From contig NZ_CP108568.1 of assembly GCF_036010485.1 (NCBI RefSeq), positions 682,001-746,000 on the forward strand: a stretch of 64,000 nucleotides of DNA. Direction: 5' to 3'. Each line of letters opens with the position of its first letter. Positions within the stretch are counted from its first letter, which is position 1. The position numbers and the translations under genes were made by a program. Shown piece by piece: positions 17,405 to 27,517 of this stretch. Source of the DNA: Streptomyces sp. NBC_01198 (GTDB lineage Bacteria; Actinomycetota; Actinomycetes; Streptomycetales; Streptomycetaceae). Below the pieces are notes generated by a model. That model worked only from the letters and a program-made list of their open reading frames with translations, did not search any database and was not told the DNA's origin.

Positions 17405-20221
17405 TCAGCCGAGCCGGAGGACGGCGCCCAGGCTTCGCCGGCGGGCCAGGGCGGTCTCCGTCGCCGCGGCGGCGACCACCAGCACGATCACGCCGGCCAC
17501 GAGGGCGAGCGTGAGGGCGTAGTCGGTACGCAGCGCCGGCTGGCCGGGGCCGCCGGTGAACTGGCGCAGGTTCAGCGTGTCGGCCATCAGCCGCGGTTCG
17601 AGCAGCCCGAGCAGGGTGCCGCCCACCGCCGAGGCCGCGGCCAGCGGCAGCAGTTGCAGGAAGTGCATCGTCCCGGCCTCCCTCCCGCCCAGCCCGAGGG
17701 TGCGCAGGAACGACGTCGTACGGCTGCGCTCGTGCGAGGTGAGGATCAGCTCCAGGGCCACCGCGAGCAGGCCCGCCAGGGCGGCCGGCACCGAGGCGGC
17801 GGCGTAGACGGTGCCGACGCCCCGGGTCAGACCGTCCTCGCGCAGGGTGGTCAGCGTCTCGGCGCGGACCCGGATCCGCGCCAGCGGCCCCAGCGCCCCA
17901 GCCGCCGCCGACCGGAGCGCCGCGGCTCCGGGGGTCGCGGGGCCGTCGCCCTGGAGCAGCAGGACGGAGGTGCCCTCGGCCTGCTGCGGCATCAGCTGCT
18001 CGGCGGCGGCGCCGGTGATCAGGATCGGCGTCCCGGCCGCGATCCTCGCCGTGACCGGCCCGAGCAGCGGGTCGTGCAGCTCGGCGGCGGTGAGGGTGCC
18101 GACCGGATTCAGCGTCAGGTGCACGGCTGGATGTCCGGGGTCCTGAGTGATGGTGGAGGTGAAGGCGCCGGTGCGCTCGCGGGCCCGCAGGTCGGGCGAC
18201 ACGACCGACGCGAGCCGGATGTCGCCGCCGGTCCGGGCGGGCGGTGCGGCGGCCAGTGCGGACAGCAGGGTGCGGGCCAGGGGCGATGCCGGGGCGAGGG
18301 CCGCGAGTTGCCGGGGATCCACGGTGATCACGGCGACCGGGGAGATCACCGTGCCGTCGGACCGACCCACCAGTTCGAGGGTGTGCAGGTGCTGGAGGGC
18401 CATCCGTATCCCGGGCGTGCCGGTCAGGCTGCCGGGTGCGGGGGCCGTGGTGTCGTCGGTGGTCGCGCTCGCGTCGGCGCCGGTGCTCCAGGCAGCGCCG
18501 GCGGCCAGGCCGTCGCCGATCGTCTGCTGCACGAGGCCGCCGAAGACGGCGGTGCCCAGCGTCAGCACCAGGACGAAGAGGGCCAGGCCGGTCGCCGGGG
18601 CGTCGTGTGCGGCGCGGGCCGCGCCGATGAAGCCCACCGCTCCCCTGCCGCGGCGGGTCCGCCGCAGCAGGAGGCGCAGCACGAGCGGGTAGATCCGCAG
18701 CAGGATCAGCACGACGGCCAGCGCCACCGCCACCGGCACCGCGCCCAGGACCCAGTCGGGGCCCTGCGAGCGCAGCGCCACCACGCCCGCGGCCGCCACC
18801 AGCAGCACCGTCGCCTCCATGACGACCCGGCGGCCGGCCACGACCTTCCTGCGGGAGCGCCGCAGCCGGCCGGGCCTGGCCGGCTCCCGCACCGTGCGCC
18901 AGGTCATCAGCGACACCGTCAGCGCCGCCGTCGCGGCCACGGCGGCGGCGACCAGCGGTTGCGGGGAGCCGGAGGTGCCGGCGGGCGCGAGGTGCCGGCC
19001 GGCCGCCCAGCCGAGCAGCGCGGCGACCAGCGCCACCGGCCATGCCAGGGCGCTGCGCAGCAGGACCAGCCGCGCCGTGGACGCGCCCCGGGCGCGCTGC
19101 AGCCGCAGGTGCGCCCTTCTGCGGCGCAGCAGCAGCCGCACGGCGACGGCGGTGGTGGCCAGCGCCACGGCCGCCAGCGAGTCGACCGCGAAGGCGGCGA
19201 GCGCCCGCGCCTGCCGGTCCTGGGCGGTGAAGGTGTCGAGGAGCGGCGTCAGGTTGTCGGTCACCACGAGGGGGCCGGTGGCCTGGTCGCCGAGGCGGCA
19301 GCCGATCTGGCCGGTGTTCGGGTCGACTCCCAGGCACAGTCCGGCGTTCAGGTCGGCGCCGAAGTGGGACAGGGACGCGGTCAGCGCGTGGGCCTCGTCG
19401 AGTGCCGCCCCGCGCAGGTCGGCCCGCAGCTGCCAGGTCACCAGCGGCCCTGGCACCCCGGCGCGGGCGAGCACGTCGGCGGCGTCGGTGCCGACCAGGC
19501 CGCGGGCGGCAAGCACGGTGCCCGCGCTGTGCTCCTCCGGGTGGCGCGCCGGCTGGGACAGCGTCGGCCGGCCGCTCCAGAAGTCGTCGGTGCCGGCCTG
19601 TGCGCGGAAGACCCCGCTCACCAGCAGCTCGACCCGGGCGGGCGGCTGCTGATCGGCGGGCGGCGGGTCGTATTCGAGGGTGATCCGGCTGCCGGTCCTG
19701 ACCTCCAGCGCCCGCGCGGTGGCCTCGGAGAGCGCGAGCTGCGGTGGCGTGCCGAACGGCGTACGGTCGGCCGGCGCGCGGCCGCTGACGTAGCGCAGGT
19801 GGCTCCGCGCAGCCGGCAGATAGCTGATCGCCAGCTCCGGGCTGGTGATCGCCCGTTCCGGCGGCGGCGGCGAGGTGACGGCCGCCTGGTTGAAGTCGTA
19901 GCTGCCGCTGCCGGCGAAGGTGAGGTGCCGCGCCGCGGATCCGCCGAGCCGGCGGTCGAGGGCGCGGCCGTCGCTGAGCAGGGTGGCCATGTCCACGGTG
20001 GGCGAGGCGGTGTCGAAGACCTCCGGCACGGTGCTCAGGGTGGCCGGCGGTGCCTGCTGCTGGGCGGCGGCGACCCGCTGCCGCAGCGCCCGGTCCTCCT
20101 GGCGGCCGGCGGCCGCGGGGGCCCACGCGCACAGTCCGGCCAGGACAAGCACCAGCGCCGCCAGGCAGCCGAGCAGCGGCAGGTCGCCCCGGGTCTCCCG
20201 GCGTATCAGCCGCAGCGTCAT
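17405..20221 (-). CDS. FtsX-like ABC permease, 938 aa
   Basis: N-terminal membrane helix (LLGCLAALVLVLAGLCAWAP), a large extracytoplasmic region (about 40-300), a central set of helices (AFAVDSLAAVALATTAVAV and following), a second extracytoplasmic region and three C-terminal helices (LAGLLAVALELILTSHERSR, then LALVAGVIVLVVAAAATETA). This duplicated FtsX layout is seen in actinomycete permeases that pair with MacB-type ATPases and move lipids, lipoproteins or peptides. The start at 20221 has AGGACG upstream; a GTG 21 codons earlier is possible. It is 65 bp downstream of a second permease of the same kind. Confidence 0.88.
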   Translation of the reverse strand: MTLRLIRRETRGDLPLLGCLAALVLVLAGLCAWAPAAAGRQEDRALRQRVAAAQQQAPPATLSTVPEVFDTASPTVDMATLLSDGRALDRRLGGSAARHLTFAGSGSYDFNQAAVTSPPPPERAITSPELAISYLPAARSHLRYVSGRAPADRTPFGTPPQLALSEATARALEVRTGSRITLEYDPPPADQQPPARVELLVSGVFRAQAGTDDFWSGRPTLSQPARHPEEHSAGTVLAARGLVGTDAADVLARAGVPGPLVTWQLRADLRGAALDEAHALTASLSHFGADLNAGLCLGVDPNTGQIGCRLGDQATGPLVVTDNLTPLLDTFTAQDRQARALAAFAVDSLAAVALATTAVAVRLLLRRRRAHLRLQRARGASTARLVLLRSALAWPVALVAALLGWAAGRHLAPAGTSGSPQPLVAAAVAATAALTVSLMTWRTVREPARPGRLRRSRRKVVAGRRVVMEATVLLVAAAGVVALRSQGPDWVLGAVPVAVALAVVLILLRIYPLVLRLLLRRTRRGRGAVGFIGAARAAHDAPATGLALFVLVLTLGTAVFGGLVQQTIGDGLAAGAAWSTGADASATTDDTTAPAPGSLTGTPGIRMALQHLHTLELVGRSDGTVISPVAVITVDPRQLAALAPASPLARTLLSALAAAPPARTGGDIRLASVVSPDLRARERTGAFTSTITQDPGHPAVHLTLNPVGTLTAAELHDPLLGPVTARIAAGTPILITGAAAEQLMPQQAEGTSVLLLQGDGPATPGAAALRSAAAGALGPLARIRVRAETLTTLREDGLTRGVGTVYAAASVPAALAGLLAVALELILTSHERSRTTSFLRTLGLGGREAGTMHFLQLLPLAAASAVGGTLLGLLEPRLMADTLNLRQFTGGPGQPALRTDYALTLALVAGVIVLVVAAAATETALARRRSLGAVLRLG

Positions 20222-20286
20222 CGCCGCGCCCGTCCTGACGGGTCGGGCCACCGTCCGCTCGTTCCGGTGGTGTTCGGCTGTGCGCG

Positions 20287-23200
20287 TCAACGGTCTTCCC
20301 CTGCTCGCAGTACGCGGACGAGGTCCACCCGGGCCAGCAGCCGGGCCAGGGCCAGCACGACCGCGCTGATGGCAAGTGCGGTCGCCAGCGCGGTCACCGC
20401 CACCGTGCGCCAGGGCACGACCAGGTGCAGTGGCGGATAGGGCGCCTTCCCGGTGTCGTCCACGGTGACCAGCGGCAGCACCGCCCACGCCAGGGCCAGG
20501 CCCATCAGCGCTCCCGGGATCACCGCGAAGAGCGCCAGGCTCAGTTGCTCGGCGCCCAGCAGCGCGGACAGCCTCCTGGAGCGGACGCCGATCGCCCGCA
20601 GCAGGGCGAACTCCTTGCGGCGCTGCCGGGTGGAGATCACCGCGTGGACGGTGAAGGCGATGACCGCGAAGCAGGGGGCCAGCGAGCGGACCAGTGCCAG
20701 CGCCTTCCGCAGCCCGCTGCGGAAGGGGTCGGACCGGAGTGCCCCCGCGGTGGCCGCCGTCGTGGTCACCCGGCCCAGGGCCGGCTGCGCCTCGGCGGCG
20801 GCCGCGGTGCGCGCGCTGTCGGCGCTGCTGATCCACCAGAACGCCGGATCCGGCGGGAGGGTGCCGGCCAGCGTCAGGGCGCCGGCGAGTTGGCGTTGGT
20901 CGGCGACCAGGTGCCCCTGCCCGTGCCCGAGCCCTTGGAGCGAGCCGATCCGGCCGACGATCCTGGCGGGCACCGGGTCGCCGGGGCCCAGGTCCAGCGT
21001 GGTGGTGCTGCCCACGGCCAGGTGGGCGTCGCGCAGCACCTGGGCGTCGGCGCGTACCGGCAGCGGGAGCGGCTCGGCCGCGGGGACGGCCAGGAAGCGC
21101 ACCTGGCCGCCGGGCTTGGTGTCGCCGGTGTCCAGGTCGACGGGGGTGCCGTCGATGGTCGGCGGGGTCCGCAGGCCGGTGCTGATGGTGGCCCGCAGCA
21201 CGTCGGCGCCGCCGTGCCGTATCGCGCACACGCCAGGGCTGCCGAAGTTGTAGGTGTACGACACCTTCCCCGTGCACGCCCCGGCGGTGGCGTCCGCCGC
21301 GTGGTCGGTGCCGTCGGCCCAGACCTGCCCGGCGGGCAGCGGGGCGACCCAGCTGTCGGTGGCGCCGCGTGCGCCGGCCCGGAGCAGTTCCAGGTCCAGG
21401 AGGGCGGGGTACACGCCAGGTTGCGGCAGGACGTTGAGGGCGGTCAGCGTCAACGGGTACGCGCGCGGGTGGCCGCCGCTCAGCGGGACGCCCAAGGGGA
21501 CGACGACGGTGTGCCGGGCGCCGTCGGCGGGCGGCAGGACGGCGGTCACGGTGCTGTCCAGGCCGGCGGCGTCCTGCACGGTCAGCTGCAGCCGCGGCGC
21601 GGCGTGGCTGCCGTCGCTGCGCACCCGCTCGTCCAGCAGCAGCGCGGTCGGACGCCCGGGGAAGGTGACCCCGAAGACGGCGGGCCGGGACAGCCGGGGG
21701 GCGGGGCCACCGATGGTGCCGACCAGCTCCTCGGTGACCCCGCCGGGCAGGTTGGCGGTGGTCTGGGTCACCGGCGCGGCGGCCGTCACCGCGGGCAGCG
21801 CGCGATAGGCGGCGCTCAGCACCGCGGCCGGGTAGCCGTCCTGCTTGCCCGGGGCGATCCTGACGTCGGCGCCGACGGTGAACGCGGCCTGCTCGGCGGC
21901 GAGTCCGCCCAGGCAGGCCAGCGCGGTGGTGGCGAAGGCGCTCACGGACATCGCCAGGCACATCAGCACCACCGGGCCGGCGTTGCGCGAGGCCCGCCGG
22001 CTCAACTGCCAGCCGGCGAGCGCCGGGACCAGCCCTTTGCTGCGGCGGCCGACCACGTCGAGCAGCCGGGAGGTCAGCGGCAGCAGCCGCAGCAGCAGGA
22101 GCGCGGCCGCCCCGCCCGCCAGCGCGGGGACGAGGACCAGCACCGGGTCGACGGACACCGCCCCGCCGAGGCCGCCGCCCGCGAGCCCGCCGGCGATCAG
22201 CGAGTGGTGCCGCCGCAGCTCCAGGAACCCCGCCACCGCGACGCCCAGCAGCGCCAGGTCGGCGCCCAGCCGCTGGGCGGCCGCGGCCCGGGCGCCGCGG
22301 GCCCCTCGTACCCGCGTCGCCGGCAGCACCGGCAGCAGCACCGCCACGGCGTGCACCAGCAGGGTCAGACCCACTGCCGCCCAGGCGTCGGGCCCCGGAC
22401 CGTCCGGTTGCAGCAGCCTTGCCAGATACGGTGCGGCGACGGCGGCCGGGATGCCGGTGAGGGCCCATTCGGCGGCCGCCCCGCGCAGCAGGCGCAGGGT
22501 GCCAGAGCCTCTGGCCTGCTGGAGGGCGAAGTCGTCCCGCCGCCGCGCCGTCATCTGACGGGCGGCCAGCACCAGGGCGGCGAGCGCGAGGGCGGCCAGC
22601 ATCACGCTCGGCAGGTACAGCGCGGACCGGGCCGCCACCGTCGGCACCGCCAGGGCGTCGACGGCGCCGGGCAGCCCGGAGGAGACGGCCACGTCGTCCA
22701 ACGACGGCTGGGTGCCATGGAAGACCGACACCGCGCTCTGGCTGCCGGTGAAGTTCCGTACCCGGTCGCGCAGGCCTGCCAGGCCGCCCACCGTGAGGCG
22801 GGGGAAGTCGGGCAGCACGCTCCAGTGAGCCGTGAGCTGCCCGTTCAGCACGGCGCTGCCGTTCAGGGCCGCAGGTGAGACCACCAGCAGCTGCTGGCTC
22901 GCGCTCTCGCCGTCCGTCAGGTCCCCGGCCATGGCGGGCCAGAAGCCGACAGGCCCGGCAGCGCGGAAGACGCCGGTGATCCGCACGGTCGTCGTACGGC
23001 TGAAGCCGTCCTCCACCCGGAGCGTGGAACCGGCCCTGACGCCGAGGCGCTGGGCCAGTTGCCGGGGCACCGCGGCGTCCACCGGGGCGGCGGATCCGGT
23101 GCCGACGCGGACGGTGGGCAGTGCGGTGAAGGCGCCGGCCGGGGCGTCCGCCGTCCCCGCGGGCCAGTGGCCGGAGACCAGCCGCCCGAACCTGCCGCCG

Positions 23201-23661
23201 TCCTGCACCGCGACCGGGTGCAGGCCGCTGCCGCCGGGCCCGCGCGGCGCGCCCGCGTTCCCGTCGACACGGGTCACCGAGACCGCCGAGGTCCCCAGCA
23301 GTCCCACATAGGTGTGCTGCGGCACTCCGGCGAAGGCCTTGGCTCCTGCGGCGCGGACGCCCCGATCGGCGGCCGCCATCCCGCCGGCCCGGTAACCGGC
23401 GTTGACCAGCACCTGCGCGTCGGCGTCGGCCGACAGCCTGCGGACGGTCTCGGACCGGACGGCACCGCCCGCCAGCGCGGCCAGCGCGCACAGCGCCGTC
23501 GCGCACAGCAGGACCGTAGCGGCGACGGCGACCAGGACCAGTCCGTGCTGGGTGGAGCGCCTGGCGACTGCCGGAAGCCGGCGACGGGGGGCACCCGCGC
23601 GACGCCGCGCCGAAGACGGACAGGCCGTGGCGACCACATGAACCCCCGCGCTATCGAACAT
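20287..23661 (-). CDS. FtsX-like ABC permease, 1,124 aa
   Basis: N-terminal helix (GLVLVAVAATVLLCATALCAL at about 40-60), a large extracytoplasmic domain, a central FtsX helix group (LMLAALALAALVLAARQMTA), further helices and a second large domain, then the C-terminal FtsX module (CFAVIAFTVHAVIST, RRKEFALLRAIGVRSRRL, ALFAVIPGALMGLALAW). The RRKEFALLRAIG motif is characteristic of the FtsX cytoplasmic loop. With the 938-aa permease it likely forms a heteromeric transporter energised by the ATPase at 16377-17390. The first 35 residues are basic; GTG 24 bases downstream of the ATG is an alternative start. Confidence 0.88.
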   Translation of the reverse strand: MFDSAGVHVVATACPSSARRRAGAPRRRLPAVARRSTQHGLVLVAVAATVLLCATALCALAALAGGAVRSETVRRLSADADAQVLVNAGYRAGGMAAADRGVRAAGAKAFAGVPQHTYVGLLGTSAVSVTRVDGNAGAPRGPGGSGLHPVAVQDGGRFGRLVSGHWPAGTADAPAGAFTALPTVRVGTGSAAPVDAAVPRQLAQRLGVRAGSTLRVEDGFSRTTTVRITGVFRAAGPVGFWPAMAGDLTDGESASQQLLVVSPAALNGSAVLNGQLTAHWSVLPDFPRLTVGGLAGLRDRVRNFTGSQSAVSVFHGTQPSLDDVAVSSGLPGAVDALAVPTVAARSALYLPSVMLAALALAALVLAARQMTARRRDDFALQQARGSGTLRLLRGAAAEWALTGIPAAVAAPYLARLLQPDGPGPDAWAAVGLTLLVHAVAVLLPVLPATRVRGARGARAAAAQRLGADLALLGVAVAGFLELRRHHSLIAGGLAGGGLGGAVSVDPVLVLVPALAGGAAALLLLRLLPLTSRLLDVVGRRSKGLVPALAGWQLSRRASRNAGPVVLMCLAMSVSAFATTALACLGGLAAEQAAFTVGADVRIAPGKQDGYPAAVLSAAYRALPAVTAAAPVTQTTANLPGGVTEELVGTIGGPAPRLSRPAVFGVTFPGRPTALLLDERVRSDGSHAAPRLQLTVQDAAGLDSTVTAVLPPADGARHTVVVPLGVPLSGGHPRAYPLTLTALNVLPQPGVYPALLDLELLRAGARGATDSWVAPLPAGQVWADGTDHAADATAGACTGKVSYTYNFGSPGVCAIRHGGADVLRATISTGLRTPPTIDGTPVDLDTGDTKPGGQVRFLAVPAAEPLPLPVRADAQVLRDAHLAVGSTTTLDLGPGDPVPARIVGRIGSLQGLGHGQGHLVADQRQLAGALTLAGTLPPDPAFWWISSADSARTAAAAEAQPALGRVTTTAATAGALRSDPFRSGLRKALALVRSLAPCFAVIAFTVHAVISTRQRRKEFALLRAIGVRSRRLSALLGAEQLSLALFAVIPGALMGLALAWAVLPLVTVDDTGKAPYPPLHLVVPWRTVAVTALATALAISAVVLALARLLARVDLVRVLRAGEDR

Positions 23662-23946
23662 GTGACGGTACGGCGAAGCACAGTCCTACCAGCCGGGCAA
23701 CGGGCGGCGCAACAAGACGATCTCCCAACGCCGCGGTGCGACCTCGCCGTGGTCCCGCTGTGTCGCCGGGTGGATGCCGGTCCCCCGTGAGAGGTTGCTC
23801 TGTGTCGCCGGACCGGTCGGGGCGGCCCGGGAGTCCGCCGCGGCGACGGCGGGACGGCGCGTACCACCGGTGGCCGTGGTCGGCGCGCTGCGGCGAGCGG
23901 CGTCCGCGCGGCCGTCCGCCCGACCGTACTGCCCGTCGATCATGGG

Positions 23947-26418
23947 ATGCCTGCGATGAACGACCCCGGAGATGTGCTGTTCGGCGTGGGGACCGGGCCG
24001 AGCGGACCGGCCGGCACCGCGCTGGCGGTGATCGACGCCGGGGGTACGGTGACGGGCTGGACTCCCGGGGCCGAGCGGCTGCTCGGCTATCGCGCCGCGC
24101 AGGTGGTGGGACGGCCCGCCGCCGTCCTGCTGGCGGACCCCGAGCGGAACGCGCCCGAGGCGCTGCCCGCGGCGGAGCGCTCCCGCGCCCGGGGCGCCTG
24201 GTCCGGGCAGGTGCGGGTCCGGCACCGTGACGGGCGGGCGCTCCGTGTCGACCTGCGGGTCTGTCCGCTGGCCGGGGCGGAGGCCGACGGCCGCACGTCC
24301 TGGCTGGCGGTGGCCGACGAGCAGCACCAGGCCGCGCGCTCGCGGTGGAACGCGGCGGTGATGGAGTCGCTGATGGTCCGTTCGCCGATCGCGGTGGCCG
24401 TCTGGGACCCGCAACTGCGCTACATCTGGGTGAACGAGGCGCTGGCGGCGGAGAACGGGATCCCGGCCGAGCGGTGGCCCGGACACCGGATCGACGAGGT
24501 GCTGCCGGGGATCGTGGACACGCCGCCGTTCGAGACGGTGATGCGCGAGGTGCTGGAGAGCGGCGTCCCTTCCATCGGCTACGAATACTCCCGGCGGACC
24601 GCGGGCGACAGCCCTCACCACAAGCACACCTACTCCATCTCCTTCTACCGCGTCGAGGGCACCGACGGCGCCCCCATCGCCGTCGTCGGCGCCAGGGCCG
24701 ACATCACCGCCAACCGCCGCGCGCGTGCGCGCCTTGACCTGCTCAGCGAGGCCAGCACCCACATCGGCACCACGCTGGACGTGCTCAGGACCGCCCAGGA
24801 ACTGGCGGACTACGCCGTCCCGCTGCTGGCCGACTTCGTCACCGTCGACCTGTCGGAGAGCGTCCCGATCGGCGACGAGCCGCTGGCCAGGCTCGAATCC
24901 TCCTCCGGACTCACCCCCGTCTTCCGGCGCGGCGGTGTCGCCTCGATCCACCAGACCGCGGAGTCGTTGTGGCACCGGGGGGAGGCGGTGTACGTACCGC
25001 CGTCCTCCCCCTTCGTCGAGGCGCTGGCCACCGGCAGGTCCGTCCTGCAGCCGGTCCTGGACATCTCGCCGGGCAACTGGCTCGACATGGACCGGGCACG
25101 GGCGCAGGTCGCCCGCGACACCGGCATGCACAGCCTGATGGTCACGCCGATCCGTGCACGCGGGGAGACGCTCGGCGTGGCGGCCTTCGTCCGCAACGAC
25201 ACCCCGGCGCCGTTCGAGGAGGACGATCTGCTGCTGGCGGAGGAGCTCGTCACCCGGGCCGCGCTGAGCCTGGACAACGCCCGCCGGTACGCCGGCGAGC
25301 GGGCCGCGGCCCTGGCCCTGCAGCGCAACCTGCTCCCGCAGCACCTGGAGGGCGGCTGCACCCTGGACGTCGTCTCGCGCTACATGCCCGCCGACGTGGC
25401 GCACGGGGTGGGCGGCGACTGGTACGACGTGATCCCGCTGAGCGGTGCCAGGACCGCCCTGGTGGTCGGCGACGTGGTCGGGCACGGCATCAACGCGGCG
25501 GCGACCATGGGCCGGCTGCGTACCGCCGTGCGGACCCTCGCCGACATGGACCTGGAGCCCGACGAACTGCTCGCGCACCTGGACCGCACGGTGGTGCAGC
25601 TCAACGAGGAGGACCCGGAGGCGGCCACCGCGGGCGTCGGGCTGGGGGGCACCTGCGTCTACGCGGTCTACGACCCCATTCTCCGGTGTCTCGACGTGGC
25701 CAGGGCGGGACACCCGCCGCCGCTGATCATCGACCCCGCGGCGGGGGTGACCTTCCCCGACACCCCGGCCGGCGCGCCCCTGGGCATCGGGCTGCCGGTC
25801 TTCGAGACCTCGCGGATCCAGTTGCCCGAGGGGAGCACGGTCGTCCTCTACACCGACGGGCTGGTCGAGACCCGCGACCACGACATCGACTTCGGCATCG
25901 ACCGGATCGCCGCCGCCCTGACGCCGCCGGACAGCTCCCTGGAGGAGTTGTCCACGGCGGTGAGCGACACCGTCCCGGCCGGCGGGACGCTGTCCGACGA
26001 CGCCACCCTGCTGATGGCCCGCCCCCGTTTCCTGGCGCCCGACCAGGTCGCCGGCTGGGACCTGGCGGCCGAGCCGGCCGTCGTCGCCGCGGCCCGTTCC
26101 CTGGCGGTGGGACAGATGGAGGCCTGGGGCCTGGGGGACCTGGTGGAGGCCACCGGACTGATCGTCGGCGAGCTGGTCACCAACGCCGTGCTGCACGGCG
26201 CCGCCCCCATCCACCTGCGGCTGATCCGGCACGCGGTGCTGGTCTGCGAGGTCTCCGACGCCGGCGCCGGCCAACCCCGCCCGCGCGCCGCGGGCCCGGA
26301 CGACGAGTCCGGCCGCGGCCTGGCGCTCATCGCCCGGTCGTCCCGCCGCTGGGGCACCCGCCGGATGGCCGAGGGCAAGACGGTCTGGGCCGAACAGACA
26401 CTGCCACCCCCGGACTGA
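23947..26418 (+). CDS. PAS-PAS-GAF-SpoIIE (PP2C)-HATPase regulator
   Basis: 823 residues. PAS (about 20-130, WTPGAERLLGYRAAQVVGRP), second PAS (about 135-260, AVWDPQLRYIWVNEALA), GAF (about 270-455), PP2C (about 460-690: GVGGDWYDVIPLSG, GDVVGHGINAA, YTDGLVETRDHD, LSDDATLLM) and an RsbW-like HATPase (about 700-823: GELVTNAVLHG, ESGRGLALIARSS). It combines an antagonist phosphatase with an anti-sigma kinase. No STAS gene is adjacent, so the partner must lie elsewhere. ATG 23956 is an equally plausible start. The 285 bp upstream contain no gene I can support. Confidence 0.92.
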   Translation: MPAMNDPGDVLFGVGTGPSGPAGTALAVIDAGGTVTGWTPGAERLLGYRAAQVVGRPAAVLLADPERNAPEALPAAERSRARGAWSGQVRVRHRDGRALRVDLRVCPLAGAEADGRTSWLAVADEQHQAARSRWNAAVMESLMVRSPIAVAVWDPQLRYIWVNEALAAENGIPAERWPGHRIDEVLPGIVDTPPFETVMREVLESGVPSIGYEYSRRTAGDSPHHKHTYSISFYRVEGTDGAPIAVVGARADITANRRARARLDLLSEASTHIGTTLDVLRTAQELADYAVPLLADFVTVDLSESVPIGDEPLARLESSSGLTPVFRRGGVASIHQTAESLWHRGEAVYVPPSSPFVEALATGRSVLQPVLDISPGNWLDMDRARAQVARDTGMHSLMVTPIRARGETLGVAAFVRNDTPAPFEEDDLLLAEELVTRAALSLDNARRYAGERAAALALQRNLLPQHLEGGCTLDVVSRYMPADVAHGVGGDWYDVIPLSGARTALVVGDVVGHGINAAATMGRLRTAVRTLADMDLEPDELLAHLDRTVVQLNEEDPEAATAGVGLGGTCVYAVYDPILRCLDVARAGHPPPLIIDPAAGVTFPDTPAGAPLGIGLPVFETSRIQLPEGSTVVLYTDGLVETRDHDIDFGIDRIAAALTPPDSSLEELSTAVSDTVPAGGTLSDDATLLMARPRFLAPDQVAGWDLAAEPAVVAAARSLAVGQMEAWGLGDLVEATGLIVGELVTNAVLHGAAPIHLRLIRHAVLVCEVSDAGAGQPRPRAAGPDDESGRGLALIARSSRRWGTRRMAEGKTVWAEQTLPPPD

Positions 26419-26531
26419 CCCGGCGCCTCCCCCCACGTCCGCCGGAGGCGGCCGACCGGGCGACGGCCTTGGGCCGTGCCCGACACCCGGCCGCCCGGCA
26501 CGTTCCACGCCGCCCCGGGGTGAACGCCCGG

Positions 26532-27377
26532 TCAGGCCCGGTGGGTCGCGGTGAAGGACAGCAGCAGCGCGGCGGTGGGGGCCGGGGCCTCCAGGATGGG
26601 GGTGTGGCCGACGCCGGGCAGCGGATCGAGCCGGGCACCCGGCACGGCGCCGTAGTCGGCGAAGGACGACGGACGCCATCTGCCGTCCAGCTGGCCGTAG
26701 ATCACCTGGAGGGGCTTGCCGAGGTTCGCCAGCCGGTCGGGTACGGGCTGCTGCCCCAAGTAGCCGAGGGAGGCCTGCATCGCCGAGGTGAAGGCGTGGA
26801 AGGCCATGCCACGCAGTTCGTCGACGAGTTCCTGCGGGATCGCGTAGCCCTCGCGGAAGGCACCGCTCGCGAAACGCCGGATCTGCTCGTCGGTCGGCGG
26901 CCACTGGGCCGGGCCGATCGTGCCCGCCTGCTTGGCGGTGAAGGCGTCCAGGTGCGGGCCGGTGTTGATGAGCGCGAGGGCGGTTACCAGCTCGGGGTGC
27001 TGCTCGGCGAGGGCGACCGCGGTCAGGCCGCCGCTGGAGTGGCCGGCGACGACGGCCCGTTCGGCGCCGAGCAGGTCGAGTACGCGGGCGGCCCGGCGCG
27101 CCTGCTCGGAGATGCCGTAGTCGCCGTCGACCGGTTTCGCCGACCGCCCGTGGCCGAGCAGGTCGATCCGGATCACCCGGTGGGACGCGGCCAGCGCCGG
27201 CACGATCGCGTCCCACGAGCGGGTGGACGCGGCCGAGCCGTGGATGAGCAGCAGGGCGGGGGCGTCGCGCGGGCCGTCCTGGCACACGTGGATGCCGCCG
27301 CCGTCCAGGGGCAGCACCGTCTCCGCCGCGTCCAGGGCGCCGGCTGGCAGAGGTGATCGACCGTCAGGAAGAGTCAT
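26532..27377 (-). CDS. Alpha/beta hydrolase
   Basis: 281 residues from ATG 27377 (ATG 27386 adds three). Nucleophile elbow GHSSGG (Ser about 121), oxyanion-region LLIHGSAAS near residue 45, and the catalytic His near the C-terminus in LPGVGHTPILEAP. The acid Asp is probably in the VIYGQLDGRW segment. The sequence resembles epoxide hydrolase/haloperoxidase-like carboxylesterases; substrate not predictable. It converges on the SpoIIE gene and diverges from the small His-rich membrane protein. Confidence 0.88.
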   Translation of the reverse strand: MTLPDGRSPLPAGALDAAETVLPLDGGGIHVCQDGPRDAPALLLIHGSAASTRSWDAIVPALAASHRVIRIDLLGHGRSAKPVDGDYGISEQARRAARVLDLLGAERAVVAGHSSGGLTAVALAEQHPELVTALALINTGPHLDAFTAKQAGTIGPAQWPPTDEQIRRFASGAFREGYAIPQELVDELRGMAFHAFTSAMQASLGYLGQQPVPDRLANLGKPLQVIYGQLDGRWRPSSFADYGAVPGARLDPLPGVGHTPILEAPAPTAALLLSFTATHRA

Positions 27378-27503
27378 GGGGCCCATTGTCCGGCCCGGAC
27401 CCAGGAGCGCCACAGCGCCGCACCCTGCCGCGCGCGTTGGCGTCCGCGTCTCCCGTGGAGCGGCGGTGACGGGGCTGTGACCCGCTCGTCAGACGGCCCC
27501 TCA

Positions 27504-27517
27504 TAAGATCGGGGTCA
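27504..27517 (+). promoter_or_regulatory. -10 element of a probable leaderless promoter
   Basis: TAAGAT at 27504-27509 ends 7 bases before the ATG of the 55-codon gene, the spacing expected when transcription begins at the start codon. The -35 is not clear (GTGACC near 27477). Confidence 0.4.

Noticed and set aside
20425..22878. Plus-strand open frame across the larger FtsX permease
   Set aside because: Shadow of the permease; no hydrophobic or family pattern.
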